This document shows, in pieces, positions 32,690 to 41,318 of a DNA stretch of 64,000 nt; the first letter of the stretch is position 1, and the number at the start of each line of letters is the position of its first letter. Under the pieces are notes generated by a model. That model saw nothing but the letters and a program-made list of their open reading frames with translations. It ran no database searches and was not told where the DNA came from. Position numbers and translations under genes: made by a program. This DNA comes from Ascidiaceihabitans sp029251465 (GTDB lineage Bacteria > Pseudomonadota > Alphaproteobacteria > Rhodobacterales > Rhodobacteraceae): NCBI RefSeq assembly GCF_042932805.1, contig NZ_CP170633.1, positions 1,302,001 through 1,366,000 of the forward strand, in the 5' to 3' direction.

Positions 32690-33551
32690 GCCAAATGTCC
32701 GGTCCGCCGCAGATTTGCGCGTCAATCTTGCCAATGGCTTTGGTGTCTTTGTTTGCGTAGTCCAGCCCATGCAAAACCGTGCGAATGGCATTCAGGCGGG
32801 CACGGCGTTTGTCATCGGATCGCACGATGGTCCACGGCGCGTGTGCGCTGTGCGATCGCTCCAGCGTTTCGGAAATCGCAGACGAATAGGCCTCCCATTT
32901 TTTGAGGCCCTCGACGTCGATCCAGCTGAGTTTCCATTGCTTGAGCGGATCGCTTTCGCGCCCCAGGAAACGACGTAATTGTTCAGCGCGCCCGACGTTT
33001 AGCCAGAACTTGAACAAGTGAATACCATCACCGGTGATCATCTTTTCGACGTCTTGCACTTGGCCGAAAAACGCCTCGCGTTGCTGAGGTTCGCAAAACC
33101 CAAAGACGTGTTCGACAACGCCGCGATTGTACCAGCTGCGATCAAAAAATGTCATGCCGCCGGTCGTTGGTAAGTGTTTGATGTAGCGCTGAAAATACCA
33201 TTCGCCTGCTTCTTTTTCAGACGGCTTGGACAGCGCAACAACACGCGCGCCACGTGGGTTCAAATTTTCGCGAAAGCGCTTAATCGTGCCACCTTTGCCC
33301 GCAGCATCGCGCCCCTCAAAAACGATTGCGACACGTGCGCCGCTGTCTTTTGCCCAGGCTTGCATTTTGACCAATTCGATCTGCAAGGCTGCCAATTGGC
33401 GTTCATACACCTTGCGCGCCAGACGTTCAGAATGCGGATAGCTGGCATTGATAATGTCGCCCTTTTCGGCGCGTTTTATCGCGCTGCGCACGTCATCTGG
33501 CGCGAGGTCTTTGAAAAATGCACTGATGCCGCCGTCAAATGGAAGGGTCAT
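32682..33551 (-). CDS. ppk2: Polyphosphate kinase 2
   Basis: 289 residues. Walker A EGRDAAGKGG is at 79-88, Walker B MTFFDRSWYNR at 133-143, and the lid region FWLNVGRAEQLRRFLGRESD follows. PPK2 transfers phosphate between polyphosphate and nucleoside diphosphates, usually making GTP or ATP from polyP. The single-domain length fits class I. It is followed by a TetR gene that overlaps it by 8 bp, an unusual pairing. Confidence 0.93.
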   Translation of the reverse strand: MTLPFDGGISAFFKDLAPDDVRSAIKRAEKGDIINASYPHSERLARKVYERQLAALQIELVKMQAWAKDSGARVAIVFEGRDAAGKGGTIKRFRENLNPRGARVVALSKPSEKEAGEWYFQRYIKHLPTTGGMTFFDRSWYNRGVVEHVFGFCEPQQREAFFGQVQDVEKMITGDGIHLFKFWLNVGRAEQLRRFLGRESDPLKQWKLSWIDVEGLKKWEAYSSAISETLERSHSAHAPWTIVRSDDKRRARLNAIRTVLHGLDYANKDTKAIGKIDAQICGGPDIWHA

Positions 33552-33613
33552 GATGCGGATCCTTTTCGGAATTATGTGACTGCTCTTAACATCAATATGG
33601 GGGAGGGGCGCGG

Positions 33614-34567
33614 TTAACGCAAACCCGCACGCACCGCAGCGCGATCGATTGCGGCTATTACCTCGGGGTGACTGACGTGTTGGGGCATGTGACCAACGCC
33701 GGGCAAGACCACCAGATTGGCCCCTTTGATGTCGTCGACCATGCGCGTGGAATGCACGTACAGGCCCACCGTTATGTCCGCGTCGCCGTGCACGATTTCC
33801 ACAGGCAGATCGAGGCCACTGTATTTGCTGTGCAACGCTTCGACTTGGGGGCGCAAATCATGGCGTTGTTGGGCGTTGGCGATCAAGGAATTCGGGTTCA
33901 GGATCATCGGAACGCCGATGTGGGCACCGTATCCGGAAGGGGCCGATTGCGGGACAAACACGCCTTCAATGCTATCTGCGACATAGTCCGCACTAGCCCA
34001 TGCAGAGATCAGGCGCGCGATAATCGGACCCTTGATAGAATGTGCGAGACGGGCGTTGAACGCGTCCAATTCGCCTTCCCAAGGGTAGGTGGCACCTGCC
34101 AACGAAACGACAGCGCTGATGCGATCAGGATGGTTAACGGCCCACGCCATAGCGACCGCCCCACCAAAGCTTTGGCCTGCGACGATGGGTGCCTGCGCAC
34201 CCAGCTGCTGCGCTGCCTTTGAGAGCAAATTTGCCTGATCCACAATCGTGACACCAGAGCGTTTCAGCGGCGGTGTGTGCCCAAGACCGGGGCGATCAAA
34301 AATGATCACGCGGTAGGATTTCGCCAACTTGCCCGCCAGATCAAAGGTAAAGTCCCGGGTGTTGCCAGACGCACCGTGCAATAAGACCAGATCGGGGCCT
34401 GTGCCGAGTTCAACGTAGTGAACAGGGTGCCCGTCAACGTTAACGAACGCGCCATCAGGTGGGAAATCGCGTGCGGCCTCAAGCTTGCGTTGTCCGACTT
34501 TCCACAGTGTCAAAGCCGTGGCGATCACCACAACTGCGATCAAGGCGATACTGGCCACTTTAAGCAC
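33614..34567 (-). CDS. Alpha/beta hydrolase, membrane-anchored
   Basis: 317 residues. An N-terminal uncleaved anchor (SIALIAVVVIATALTLW) precedes the hydrolase fold. Oxyanion region HGASGNTRD, nucleophile Ser in GQSFGGAVAM (about residue 135), Asp in HGDADITV and His in GVGHMPQH complete the triad. Substrate unknown. Its first bases overlap the end of metAA by 8 bp, suggesting co-transcription without an obvious metabolic link. Confidence 0.88.
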   Translation of the reverse strand: MLKVASIALIAVVVIATALTLWKVGQRKLEAARDFPPDGAFVNVDGHPVHYVELGTGPDLVLLHGASGNTRDFTFDLAGKLAKSYRVIIFDRPGLGHTPPLKRSGVTIVDQANLLSKAAQQLGAQAPIVAGQSFGGAVAMAWAVNHPDRISAVVSLAGATYPWEGELDAFNARLAHSIKGPIIARLISAWASADYVADSIEGVFVPQSAPSGYGAHIGVPMILNPNSLIANAQQRHDLRPQVEALHSKYSGLDLPVEIVHGDADITVGLYVHSTRMVDDIKGANLVVLPGVGHMPQHVSHPEVIAAIDRAAVRAGLR

Positions 34568-35477
34568 CTATCAAATCCATATCAAACGGGGTCGATTGGT
34601 ATATCTCGTTGATCCAATTGCCATAAAGCAGATGGGCGTGACTGCGCCAACGGTTCACAGGTGCCTGCGACGGATCATCATCGGGGTAGTAATTTTGTGG
34701 CACATTGATCGGTGTGCCCTCGGCGACATCACGATCATATTCCTGCTTTAGCGTGTCGCTGTCGTACTCAAAGTGGTTAAAAATATAAAGCGCGCGATGC
34801 TTTTGATCCTCAACAAGGCACGGGCCGACTTCGTCACTGCCAAGCAGGGTTTTGAGACCGCCTGACGCGTCAATCTCGCCTTGGCGCATTTCTGTCCAAC
34901 GGCTGACCGGGATCACACAGTCGTCTGAAAACCCGCGCAAATAAGGCGAGGCGGCACTTAGATTTCGGTGTCTGAAACATCCGAATGCTTTGGCGTCCAG
35001 ATCATGTTTCTTGACGCCGTGAAAATGGTTAATCAAAGCCATCCCACCCCAACACACGCCAAAGGTGGAATGCACGTTGGTTTGGGTCCAATCCATGATC
35101 TCGCGCAGCTCGGCCCAATAATCAACTTCGTCAAACGGCAAATGCTCGATCGGGGCACCGGTGATGATCAGACCGTCAAATTTTTCGTCGCGCACGTCCG
35201 AGAACGGGCGATAAAAGCTTTCCATATGCGCGGCGGTGGTGTTGCGCGCTTGGTGATCTGACATGCGGATCAGGCTCAGTTCGATCTGTAGCGGTGTCGC
35301 ACCTATCAGCCGGGAAAACTGGGTTTCAGTCTGGATCTTTTTTGGCATCAAATTCAGCAGGCCGATGCGCAAAGGGCGGATGTCTTGCAATGATGCCGTG
35401 TCCGCGTCCATCACCGACACACCCTCGCGCGTGAGCACGTCATAGGCCGGGAGCGTTGCTGGAATTTTGATGGGCAT
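34560..35477 (-). CDS. metAA: Homoserine O-acetyltransferase (MetA-type)
   Basis: 305 residues. The catalytic Cys142 is in FGVCWGGMAL, and the HTS-family regions MPKKIQTETQFSRLIGATP and FNHFEYD are intact. Residue 111 is Glu (TGAPIEHLPF); Glu here selects acetyl-CoA, whereas succinyl-transferring enzymes have Gly. The protein therefore most likely makes O-acetylhomoserine for methionine synthesis. I looked for a SAM riboswitch in the 112 bp upstream and did not see one. Confidence 0.93.
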   Translation of the reverse strand: MPIKIPATLPAYDVLTREGVSVMDADTASLQDIRPLRIGLLNLMPKKIQTETQFSRLIGATPLQIELSLIRMSDHQARNTTAAHMESFYRPFSDVRDEKFDGLIITGAPIEHLPFDEVDYWAELREIMDWTQTNVHSTFGVCWGGMALINHFHGVKKHDLDAKAFGCFRHRNLSAASPYLRGFSDDCVIPVSRWTEMRQGEIDASGGLKTLLGSDEVGPCLVEDQKHRALYIFNHFEYDSDTLKQEYDRDVAEGTPINVPQNYYPDDDPSQAPVNRWRSHAHLLYGNWINEIYQSTPFDMDLIGA

Positions 35478-35589
35478 TGGGTCGTCCTGTAAATGAGGTC
35501 CCAGACAAATAGCGCTAGGTCGTAAAAGTTTCCAGAGTAGGGCGCGCGGAGCCGTTCACGACTGCGACACTCTTGCGTCAGGTCTGGGT

Positions 35590-36447
35590 TTAAGCGCGCG
35601 CAATAGCGTCTTCTATCAAGCTGTCAAAATCGGCGGTGGTCTTTAATTGCGCAACCTCATCGGCTGTGACCGTGACACCCCAACGCGACATCGCAGCATA
35701 GCGCGGTTGGCGGTGCGCAAGTGCCTTGGCATAGGTCCAACGGATGAAGCTATCTGGATCAACCTCGCCTTCTGACACGTTGTTTTCGTTCAAATATTTG
35801 TCCCACATTCGTGCAAGAAATGCTGGCTGATAGGCCATCGGTTTGGGGGCTTTGTCAAAGCGGCTTACGAGTTCGGCGGTGTGTGCGTCGTCACTTTTGA
35901 TCCAGACCGGCAAGCAGGTTTGGCTGAGCGTGTTCATCAGCACATCGGCGTCATCATCGGCGTCAACCCATTCGCAGATCGACCCGCCGGTGTCGCAGAT
36001 GAAATTGGGGTAACCATACAAGGCCTCGCCGCGATCCGCAAAATAGGCGGTGTCGTTCAGGGCTGCGATTTCAGCGGTGCGAAACTGGTCCTGACGGCGT
36101 TTGTATTCGTCAATGTTTTGACCGCCGCGCGCCGGATCACCCGGTTTGCCTAGATAGGTGGCCACAGGTGTCAGGTTCTCGAATGTGATGTTCGAGCCGA
36201 TGTAGATGCTGTCAGACATCAACAAATCACGCAGAAACGGCACTTTCATCGCCTCGGCCTTGGCATTGTCAGCGATAAATTCACCCATGTAGCGCGTGCC
36301 AATGCGGTAATCGATGCTGTAGTGAAACCACTGGCCAGTGTCGCGCAACAGCGACGACATGTGGGTTTTGCCAAGCCCGGACATCCCGTAAACCATCACT
36401 CGTTTCTGAGGGGCCGCGCGCCACGCGTTTGCATCTTTGTAAAGCAT
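35590..36447 (-). CDS. P-loop ATPase of unknown role
   Basis: 285 residues. Walker A is VYGMSGLGKTHMSSLL at about 19-34. The protein goes on with DYRIGTRYMGEFIADNAKAE and FICDTGGSICEWVD (possible Walker B). It is soluble and has no DNA-binding or membrane features. Similar stand-alone ATPases occur in other Rhodobacteraceae genomes, but I cannot name a function. It is a single gene between metAA and an EamA transporter. Confidence 0.75.
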   Translation of the reverse strand: MLYKDANAWRAAPQKRVMVYGMSGLGKTHMSSLLRDTGQWFHYSIDYRIGTRYMGEFIADNAKAEAMKVPFLRDLLMSDSIYIGSNITFENLTPVATYLGKPGDPARGGQNIDEYKRRQDQFRTAEIAALNDTAYFADRGEALYGYPNFICDTGGSICEWVDADDDADVLMNTLSQTCLPVWIKSDDAHTAELVSRFDKAPKPMAYQPAFLARMWDKYLNENNVSEGEVDPDSFIRWTYAKALAHRQPRYAAMSRWGVTVTADEVAQLKTTADFDSLIEDAIARA

Positions 36448-36502
36448 CGAAGTATTCCGCCGATTAGGTGTCGTTATGTCCTAACGGCGCGCTGCAAAGC
36501 GG

Positions 36503-37408
36503 TCAATTGCGGATGCGTTTCCACACGCGCCCATCCAGAATGATCATGCCAAGCGCCAGCAGACTAAATCCGATGTAGGCATTCGCGCTTAGGGATTCGC
36601 CTAAGACCAGCGCGCCCAGCGTGATCGCAACCGGCGTGATCAGCAATGTGACCAGCATCAGATTGCCACTGCCAGCCATCGACAGGACACGGTAATACAG
36701 CAGATAGGCGCCAGCGGTGGCGATGATCGCGTAGTACCCGATGGCAACAATCGTGCGCGGTTCCAGATCAAGGCTGATGGGCCCGTCGATGACCCAAGCC
36801 AGCGGCACAGTGACCAGCGTCGATCCCGTCAGCATCCCGGCAGCGGCGACCTGAGGCGGCAATCCCCCCAACATTTTGCGCGCCCAAACGCCGGCAATCG
36901 CATAGCTGATTGTGCCGCCGATGATGGCAAGCTGCGCGAGGCTGCGCAGATCAAACGTGCGAAAATTGTCCAGACCGATGGCCGTCGCAACACCCAAAAA
37001 CCCAAGCGTGACCCCCACGGCTTTGCGCGGCGTAATCCGTTCATCCGCAAAGAAAAGGGCGGCGGCAATCACGCCAAAAATGGCGGTACCGGCGTTGAAA
37101 ATCGAAGTCAGGCCGCTTTCGATATACAACTGACCCCATGTCATCAGCGAAAACGGGATCACGTTATTCAGCAGCCCCATGACCAAAAACGCAAGCCAAA
37201 TCATCGGTTTGCGCGGAATTGGCAGGCGCCACACCAGCACGACAACCCACAAAACCAGCATGGCCCAAAAGGTGCGATGTGCAACGGCGGTCAGCGGGTT
37301 GATTTCATCCAACGCGATCCTGATAGACAGGAACGATCCGCCCCAGATGCAGCCCAGCAGCAGCATCTCGATCCATGCGCGCGATGATAATGTTTTTTGT
37401 TCAATCAT
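36503..37408 (-). CDS. EamA/DMT-family transporter
   Basis: 301 residues with ten predicted membrane spans in two five-span EamA repeats (first LLLGCIWGGSFLSIRIALDE, second IIGGTISYAIAGVWARKML). Such transporters export or import amino acids and other metabolites; the substrate cannot be read from sequence. A perfect 11-bp inverted repeat (37407-37438) includes the start codon and the only candidate Shine-Dalgarno. A second EamA gene lies 1.3 kb upstream. Confidence 0.9.
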   Translation of the reverse strand: MIEQKTLSSRAWIEMLLLGCIWGGSFLSIRIALDEINPLTAVAHRTFWAMLVLWVVVLVWRLPIPRKPMIWLAFLVMGLLNNVIPFSLMTWGQLYIESGLTSIFNAGTAIFGVIAAALFFADERITPRKAVGVTLGFLGVATAIGLDNFRTFDLRSLAQLAIIGGTISYAIAGVWARKMLGGLPPQVAAAGMLTGSTLVTVPLAWVIDGPISLDLEPRTIVAIGYYAIIATAGAYLLYYRVLSMAGSGNLMLVTLLITPVAITLGALVLGESLSANAYIGFSLLALGMIILDGRVWKRIRN

Positions 37409-37438
37409 GACGCGACCCTAGGGCCGTGGTCGCGTCAT
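37407..37438. repeat. Perfect inverted repeat over the EamA start codon
   Basis: ATGACGCGACC (37407-37417) and GGTCGCGTCAT (37428-37438) are exact complements with a 10-nt loop. On the minus strand the 3' arm ends in the start codon and includes GGGTCGC, the only purine-rich stretch at Shine-Dalgarno distance. Folding would bury the translation start; on DNA it could be an operator. Confidence 0.6.
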
Positions 37439-37465
37439 AACCACCCGAATCTTGCGCCTTTTAGC

Positions 37466-38530
37466 TCAAAACGAAAATGCGACAGAGACGCCTGCGGACA
37501 CAGCCGAATTCCCGTTGAAAGGAACGCTTGCACCGGTTGTTGACGCAATTGCATCGCCCAAATCCGTGTAGCGGACGCCAGTGGTGATTTTCATGTTGTC
37601 CTTGGTGTAGGTCGCTGCCAATCCAAGGCTCGTGAACCCGTTTGTCGGGGCCAAGGGGGACACCAGATTGTCGCTGCCGCCATCCTCATACCCCAAGATC
37701 ACAGCGCCGCTCCAGGTGTCGGTGAACTTGCGTCCGATCCCGAGTGAAAACGTGGTCGCGCTGTCCAGGTTTGCCAAATTGAGGCCACCCAAACCTGCCG
37801 CAGGCACGATAAAATCATCGTAGTTGGCATAGCGAATGGACCCGAACAACAGCGTGTCTTTGGCGATCCCGGTTTGAAAGGCCAAATTCCAACTTTCGGG
37901 TGTCGTGACATTTGTGGTGACGGCCCCGGCGATGCTGTCGATTGATGCAAAACTGTGGTCGATTTCAGAATTGTAGGTCAACGATACTCGCAGCGCGATG
38001 TCCGTTTTTTCGTATGCCACACCAGCCAGCCAGCCCACGCTTGTGTCGCGTGCCAGATCAAGGTTGTAACCAGCGACAGGACCAAAGGCCAAGCCGTTCA
38101 GGGTGACACCGCCTTCGGCTTGTTGGACGCGCAGGCCACCGTGCACGGAAAAACCGCCATCAAAGCGGTAGTTCGCAACGCCGGTAATTGCGTTTGTGTC
38201 GACGCTGGCGCGGGTGCCGCCAAAGGCCGATGCGGCCGGATTTTGGGCATAGCTGGTGTTTGCGCCAAACGGTTGATCCCAGATCAGCGCAAAGGACACG
38301 CGGTCGCCAAAATCTGTTTTGTAGCTTGCGCTGTCGGTGCTAAATCCTTGGCCGACATCTGGTACACCTGCGCCAAACACGCGCGCATCTGTGGCACCAA
38401 AACTGAACTTGGCGACGGTGCCGACTGCAAAGACATCGGTGATGCTTTGACCGGACCGATCCAGTCCTGCGGCGTTGGCTGTGGCTGTGCTTAGACCAAG
38501 CGCCATCGCCGCAATAAATTGCGTTTTCAT
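37466..38530 (-). CDS. FadL/OmpP1-like outer membrane protein
   Basis: 354 residues. Signal peptide 1-20 (TQFIAAMALGLSTATANA), then Gly/Asn/Thr-rich alternating strands to a terminal Phe (SAGVSVAFSF), as in beta-barrels. The opening AGLDRSGQSITDVFAVG and overall layout fit the OMPP1/FadL/TodX group, though it is shorter than FadL (about 420). It may take up hydrophobic compounds. An inverted repeat at 38630-38647 lies 100 bp upstream. Confidence 0.8.
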   Translation of the reverse strand: MKTQFIAAMALGLSTATANAAGLDRSGQSITDVFAVGTVAKFSFGATDARVFGAGVPDVGQGFSTDSASYKTDFGDRVSFALIWDQPFGANTSYAQNPAASAFGGTRASVDTNAITGVANYRFDGGFSVHGGLRVQQAEGGVTLNGLAFGPVAGYNLDLARDTSVGWLAGVAYEKTDIALRVSLTYNSEIDHSFASIDSIAGAVTTNVTTPESWNLAFQTGIAKDTLLFGSIRYANYDDFIVPAAGLGGLNLANLDSATTFSLGIGRKFTDTWSGAVILGYEDGGSDNLVSPLAPTNGFTSLGLAATYTKDNMKITTGVRYTDLGDAIASTTGASVPFNGNSAVSAGVSVAFSF

Positions 38531-38629
38531 ACGGTTTCCTCCCTTAATTACAAACCGCTATGGTCTGTCGATCATTAAGTCCTGAGGGGGGAAACGGCGT
38601 GCGCTCAAGCCTGACCTAAGGGCAGGTGC

Positions 38630-38647
38630 CAGTGCTGTGAAGCACTG
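38630..38647. repeat. Perfect 7-bp inverted repeat
   Basis: CAGTGCT-GTGA-AGCACTG is an 18-bp hairpin in the 150-bp gap between the EamA gene at 38681 and the porin gene. No U-tract follows on either strand, so it is either a factor-dependent terminator stem or an operator of the porin gene. Confidence 0.4.
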
Positions 38648-38680
38648 TCAGAGCGATGTGAAATGTCGTGAACGATTTGG

Positions 38681-39541
38681 CTAGGCGCGGCGGGTTTCTG
38701 CAACAATGTTGATGTAGTTGCCGGCAAAGATGATCGCGGCACCAATGAACACCCAGATGTCCACGGCTTCGGCGTAAACCAGCATCCCGATCACGGCGAT
38801 CACCGGCAGGCGGATGAAATCGATCGGGATCGCAACCGTGGCAGGCGCGATAGAGAGCGCGCTGGCGATGCAAAAATGCGCCAGCAATCCACACAGCCCG
38901 ATCATCACCAACCACGGCAGGGTTGTGGCATCGGGCAGGGCAATGTCACCATCGTATCCAGCCATGACCAGCCCAAAGACCAGTTGCAAAACCGTTAGGT
39001 AGAAAAGGATGCAGGTGATTGATTGCGTGCGGGTCAGCCGCTTGGTGAACACGGTGGTAAGCGCGAAAAAGATCGCCGAGGCAGCGGCCATCAGAACGCC
39101 GTGGTTGATGCCGGTCATATCGGGACGCGCCACAATCAAGATGCCGATGAACCCCATAATCGCGGCCAGCGCGCGCACAAACGTGATCCGTTCGCCCAGC
39201 AACAATGGCCCCAACAAGATCACCCAAATGGGCGAGGTGAACTCAAGCGCAAAAACCTGCGCCAGCGGGATCACCGTGACGGCGTAAAACCACAGATTTT
39301 GGCCGGTGAAATGCGCCAGATTGCGGATCAGGTGCGTGCCGAAACTGTCGATGTTGATCTGTCGCCACGTGCCGGTTGCACTTGCAATTGTACCGACGAT
39401 CAGCACGCCCACAATCGAGCGAAACAACATGATTTCAAAGGTATCCAGCGCAAAGCTCACCTCGCGTCCGGCCACAGCCATGACAGAAAACGACGCGATT
39501 GCCCCGCTCATGAACAGGGCGGCTTTGAACACAGGATTCAT
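38681..39541 (-). CDS. EamA/DMT-family transporter
   Basis: 286 residues from the ATG at 39541; a TTG at 39565 would overlap guaA and add eight residues. Ten spans in two EamA halves are visible (FKAALFMSGAIASFSVMAVA at the start, AAASAIFFALTTVFTKRLT at the repeat). It is 10 bp downstream of guaA and probably read with it. Substrate unknown. Confidence 0.9.
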   Translation of the reverse strand: MNPVFKAALFMSGAIASFSVMAVAGREVSFALDTFEIMLFRSIVGVLIVGTIASATGTWRQINIDSFGTHLIRNLAHFTGQNLWFYAVTVIPLAQVFALEFTSPIWVILLGPLLLGERITFVRALAAIMGFIGILIVARPDMTGINHGVLMAAASAIFFALTTVFTKRLTRTQSITCILFYLTVLQLVFGLVMAGYDGDIALPDATTLPWLVMIGLCGLLAHFCIASALSIAPATVAIPIDFIRLPVIAVIGMLVYAEAVDIWVFIGAAIIFAGNYINIVAETRRA

Positions 39542-39551
39542 CGGCGCGGGG

Positions 39552-41111
39552 TTATTCCCACTCAATCGTGCCCGGAGGTTTCGAGGTGATGTCGTAGGTC
39601 ACACGGTTGATGCCTTTGACCTCGTTGATGATCCGCGTGGCGGTTTCACCGAGAAATTCGTGACTGAACGGATAGTAATCCGCCGTCATGCCATCGACAG
39701 ACGTGACCGCGCGCAACGCACAGGCAAAATCGTACGTGCGCCCGTCGCCCATCACGCCAACAGTGCGCACAGGCAGGATCGCCACGAACGCTTGCCAGAT
39801 GTCGTCGTACAGCCCGTGTTTGCGGATCTGGTCGATGTAGACGGCGTCGGCTTCGCGCAGGATGTCCAGTTTAGGACGGGTGATTTCACCGGGGCAGCGG
39901 ATCGCAAGACCCGGACCTGGAAACGGATGACGCCCGATAAATGCAGCGGGCAGGCCCAATTCACGACCCAAGGCGCGCACTTCATCCTTGAACAGCTCGC
40001 GCAGGGGTTCGACCAGTTTCAGGCCCATCTTTTCGGGCAATCCACCAACATTGTGGTGCGATTTGATCGTGACCGACGGCCCGCCTGAGAACGAAACCGA
40101 TTCGATGACGTCCGGATACAGCGTGCCTTGGGCCAAAAATTTGGCGCCACCCACTTCGCCTGCGTGTTTTTGGAACACGTCAATGAACAGTTTGCCGATG
40201 ATCTTGCGTTTGGTTTCGGGGTCAGATTGGCCTTCAAGTTCGCCCAAGAACAATTCGCGTTCATCTGCGTAGATAAACGGGATGTTGTAGTTGTCGCGGA
40301 ACATGGTGATGACTTCTTCGGCCTCACCTTTGCGCAGCAAGCCATTGTTCACAAAAACACAGGTCAGCTGGTCACCGATTGCCTCGTGGATCAGCACCGC
40401 GGCGACAGAAGAATCAACGCCGCCGGACAAGCCACAGATGACTTTTGCGTCGCCAACCTGTTCGCGAATTTTTGCGATGGCTTCTTCGCGGTAGGCACCC
40501 ATAGTCCAATCGCCTTTGAAACCGGCCATGCGGACAAAGTTCTCGTATAATTTTGCGCCGTTCGGGGTGTGGTGCACTTCGGGGTGGAACTGAACGGCAT
40601 AGAAATTGCGCGACACATCAGCGGTGATCGCAAATGGCGCGTTGGGCGAGGTCCCGTAAACTTCAAAGCCCGGAGCGATTTTTGCGACGTGATCGCCGTG
40701 GCTCATCCAGACCTGTTCGCGGTTGTCGGCAAACCAACCCTCAAGCAAGTCCAGCTTTTCAGCCTCGGGGGTGACATAGGCACGACCGAATTCGGCGGTG
40801 CCGTGACCGCTTTCGACTTTGCCGCCCAGGATTTCCATCATGACCTGTTGGCCGTAACAAATGCCAAGGATCGGCACGTCAATGTCGAAGACAGTAGACG
40901 GCGGGCGCGGCGACCCCTCGTCGATGACCGACGCAGGCCCCCCCGACAAGATCACAGCCTTTGGCGCAAACTCGGCCAAAAACGCATCCGTGACGTTCTG
41001 ATAGGGGTGAATTTCGCAATAAACATTCAGCTCGCGAAGGCGTCGCGCAATCAATTGCGTCACTTGGCTGCCGAAGTCGATGATGAGGAGGCGGTCGTGA
41101 TTTTGTGTCAT
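39552..41111 (-). CDS. guaA: GMP synthase (glutamine-hydrolysing)
   Basis: 519 residues from the ATG at 41111 (MTQNHDRLLIIDFGSQVTQL); the frame extends upstream without family similarity. Class I glutamine amidotransferase with nucleophile Cys in GICYGQQ and His/Glu in FHPEVHHT. ATP-PPase domain with GLSGGVDSS. C-terminal dimerisation domain ends KPPGTIEWE. It aminates XMP to GMP. It is divergent from the MttB-family gene with a 207-bp gap. Confidence 0.97.
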   Translation of the reverse strand: MTQNHDRLLIIDFGSQVTQLIARRLRELNVYCEIHPYQNVTDAFLAEFAPKAVILSGGPASVIDEGSPRPPSTVFDIDVPILGICYGQQVMMEILGGKVESGHGTAEFGRAYVTPEAEKLDLLEGWFADNREQVWMSHGDHVAKIAPGFEVYGTSPNAPFAITADVSRNFYAVQFHPEVHHTPNGAKLYENFVRMAGFKGDWTMGAYREEAIAKIREQVGDAKVICGLSGGVDSSVAAVLIHEAIGDQLTCVFVNNGLLRKGEAEEVITMFRDNYNIPFIYADERELFLGELEGQSDPETKRKIIGKLFIDVFQKHAGEVGGAKFLAQGTLYPDVIESVSFSGGPSVTIKSHHNVGGLPEKMGLKLVEPLRELFKDEVRALGRELGLPAAFIGRHPFPGPGLAIRCPGEITRPKLDILREADAVYIDQIRKHGLYDDIWQAFVAILPVRTVGVMGDGRTYDFACALRAVTSVDGMTADYYPFSHEFLGETATRIINEVKGINRVTYDITSKPPGTIEWE

Positions 41112-41318
41112 GGCGCATGCAATAAATGTGCAACGCGCCAGTGGCAAGGATTCGCGTGGCCTATGCGGTCAGACTTTGCGACGCAGCCACAAGATTTAGA
41201 CAGCGTTGATCACACCGAATGTCGCTTTTTTCCCCAAGCGGACGCTTAACGGGGGTGGGGCGTTCATGCACTGGGGTAATCAACGTGCCAAGCAAGATTG
41301 ATATGTGAGGGTTTCCCG

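Noticed and set aside
35478..35589. Possible SAM-sensing riboswitch upstream of metAA.
   Set aside because: I looked for the SAM-II type sequence and pseudoknot pattern and found no match in the 112 bp.
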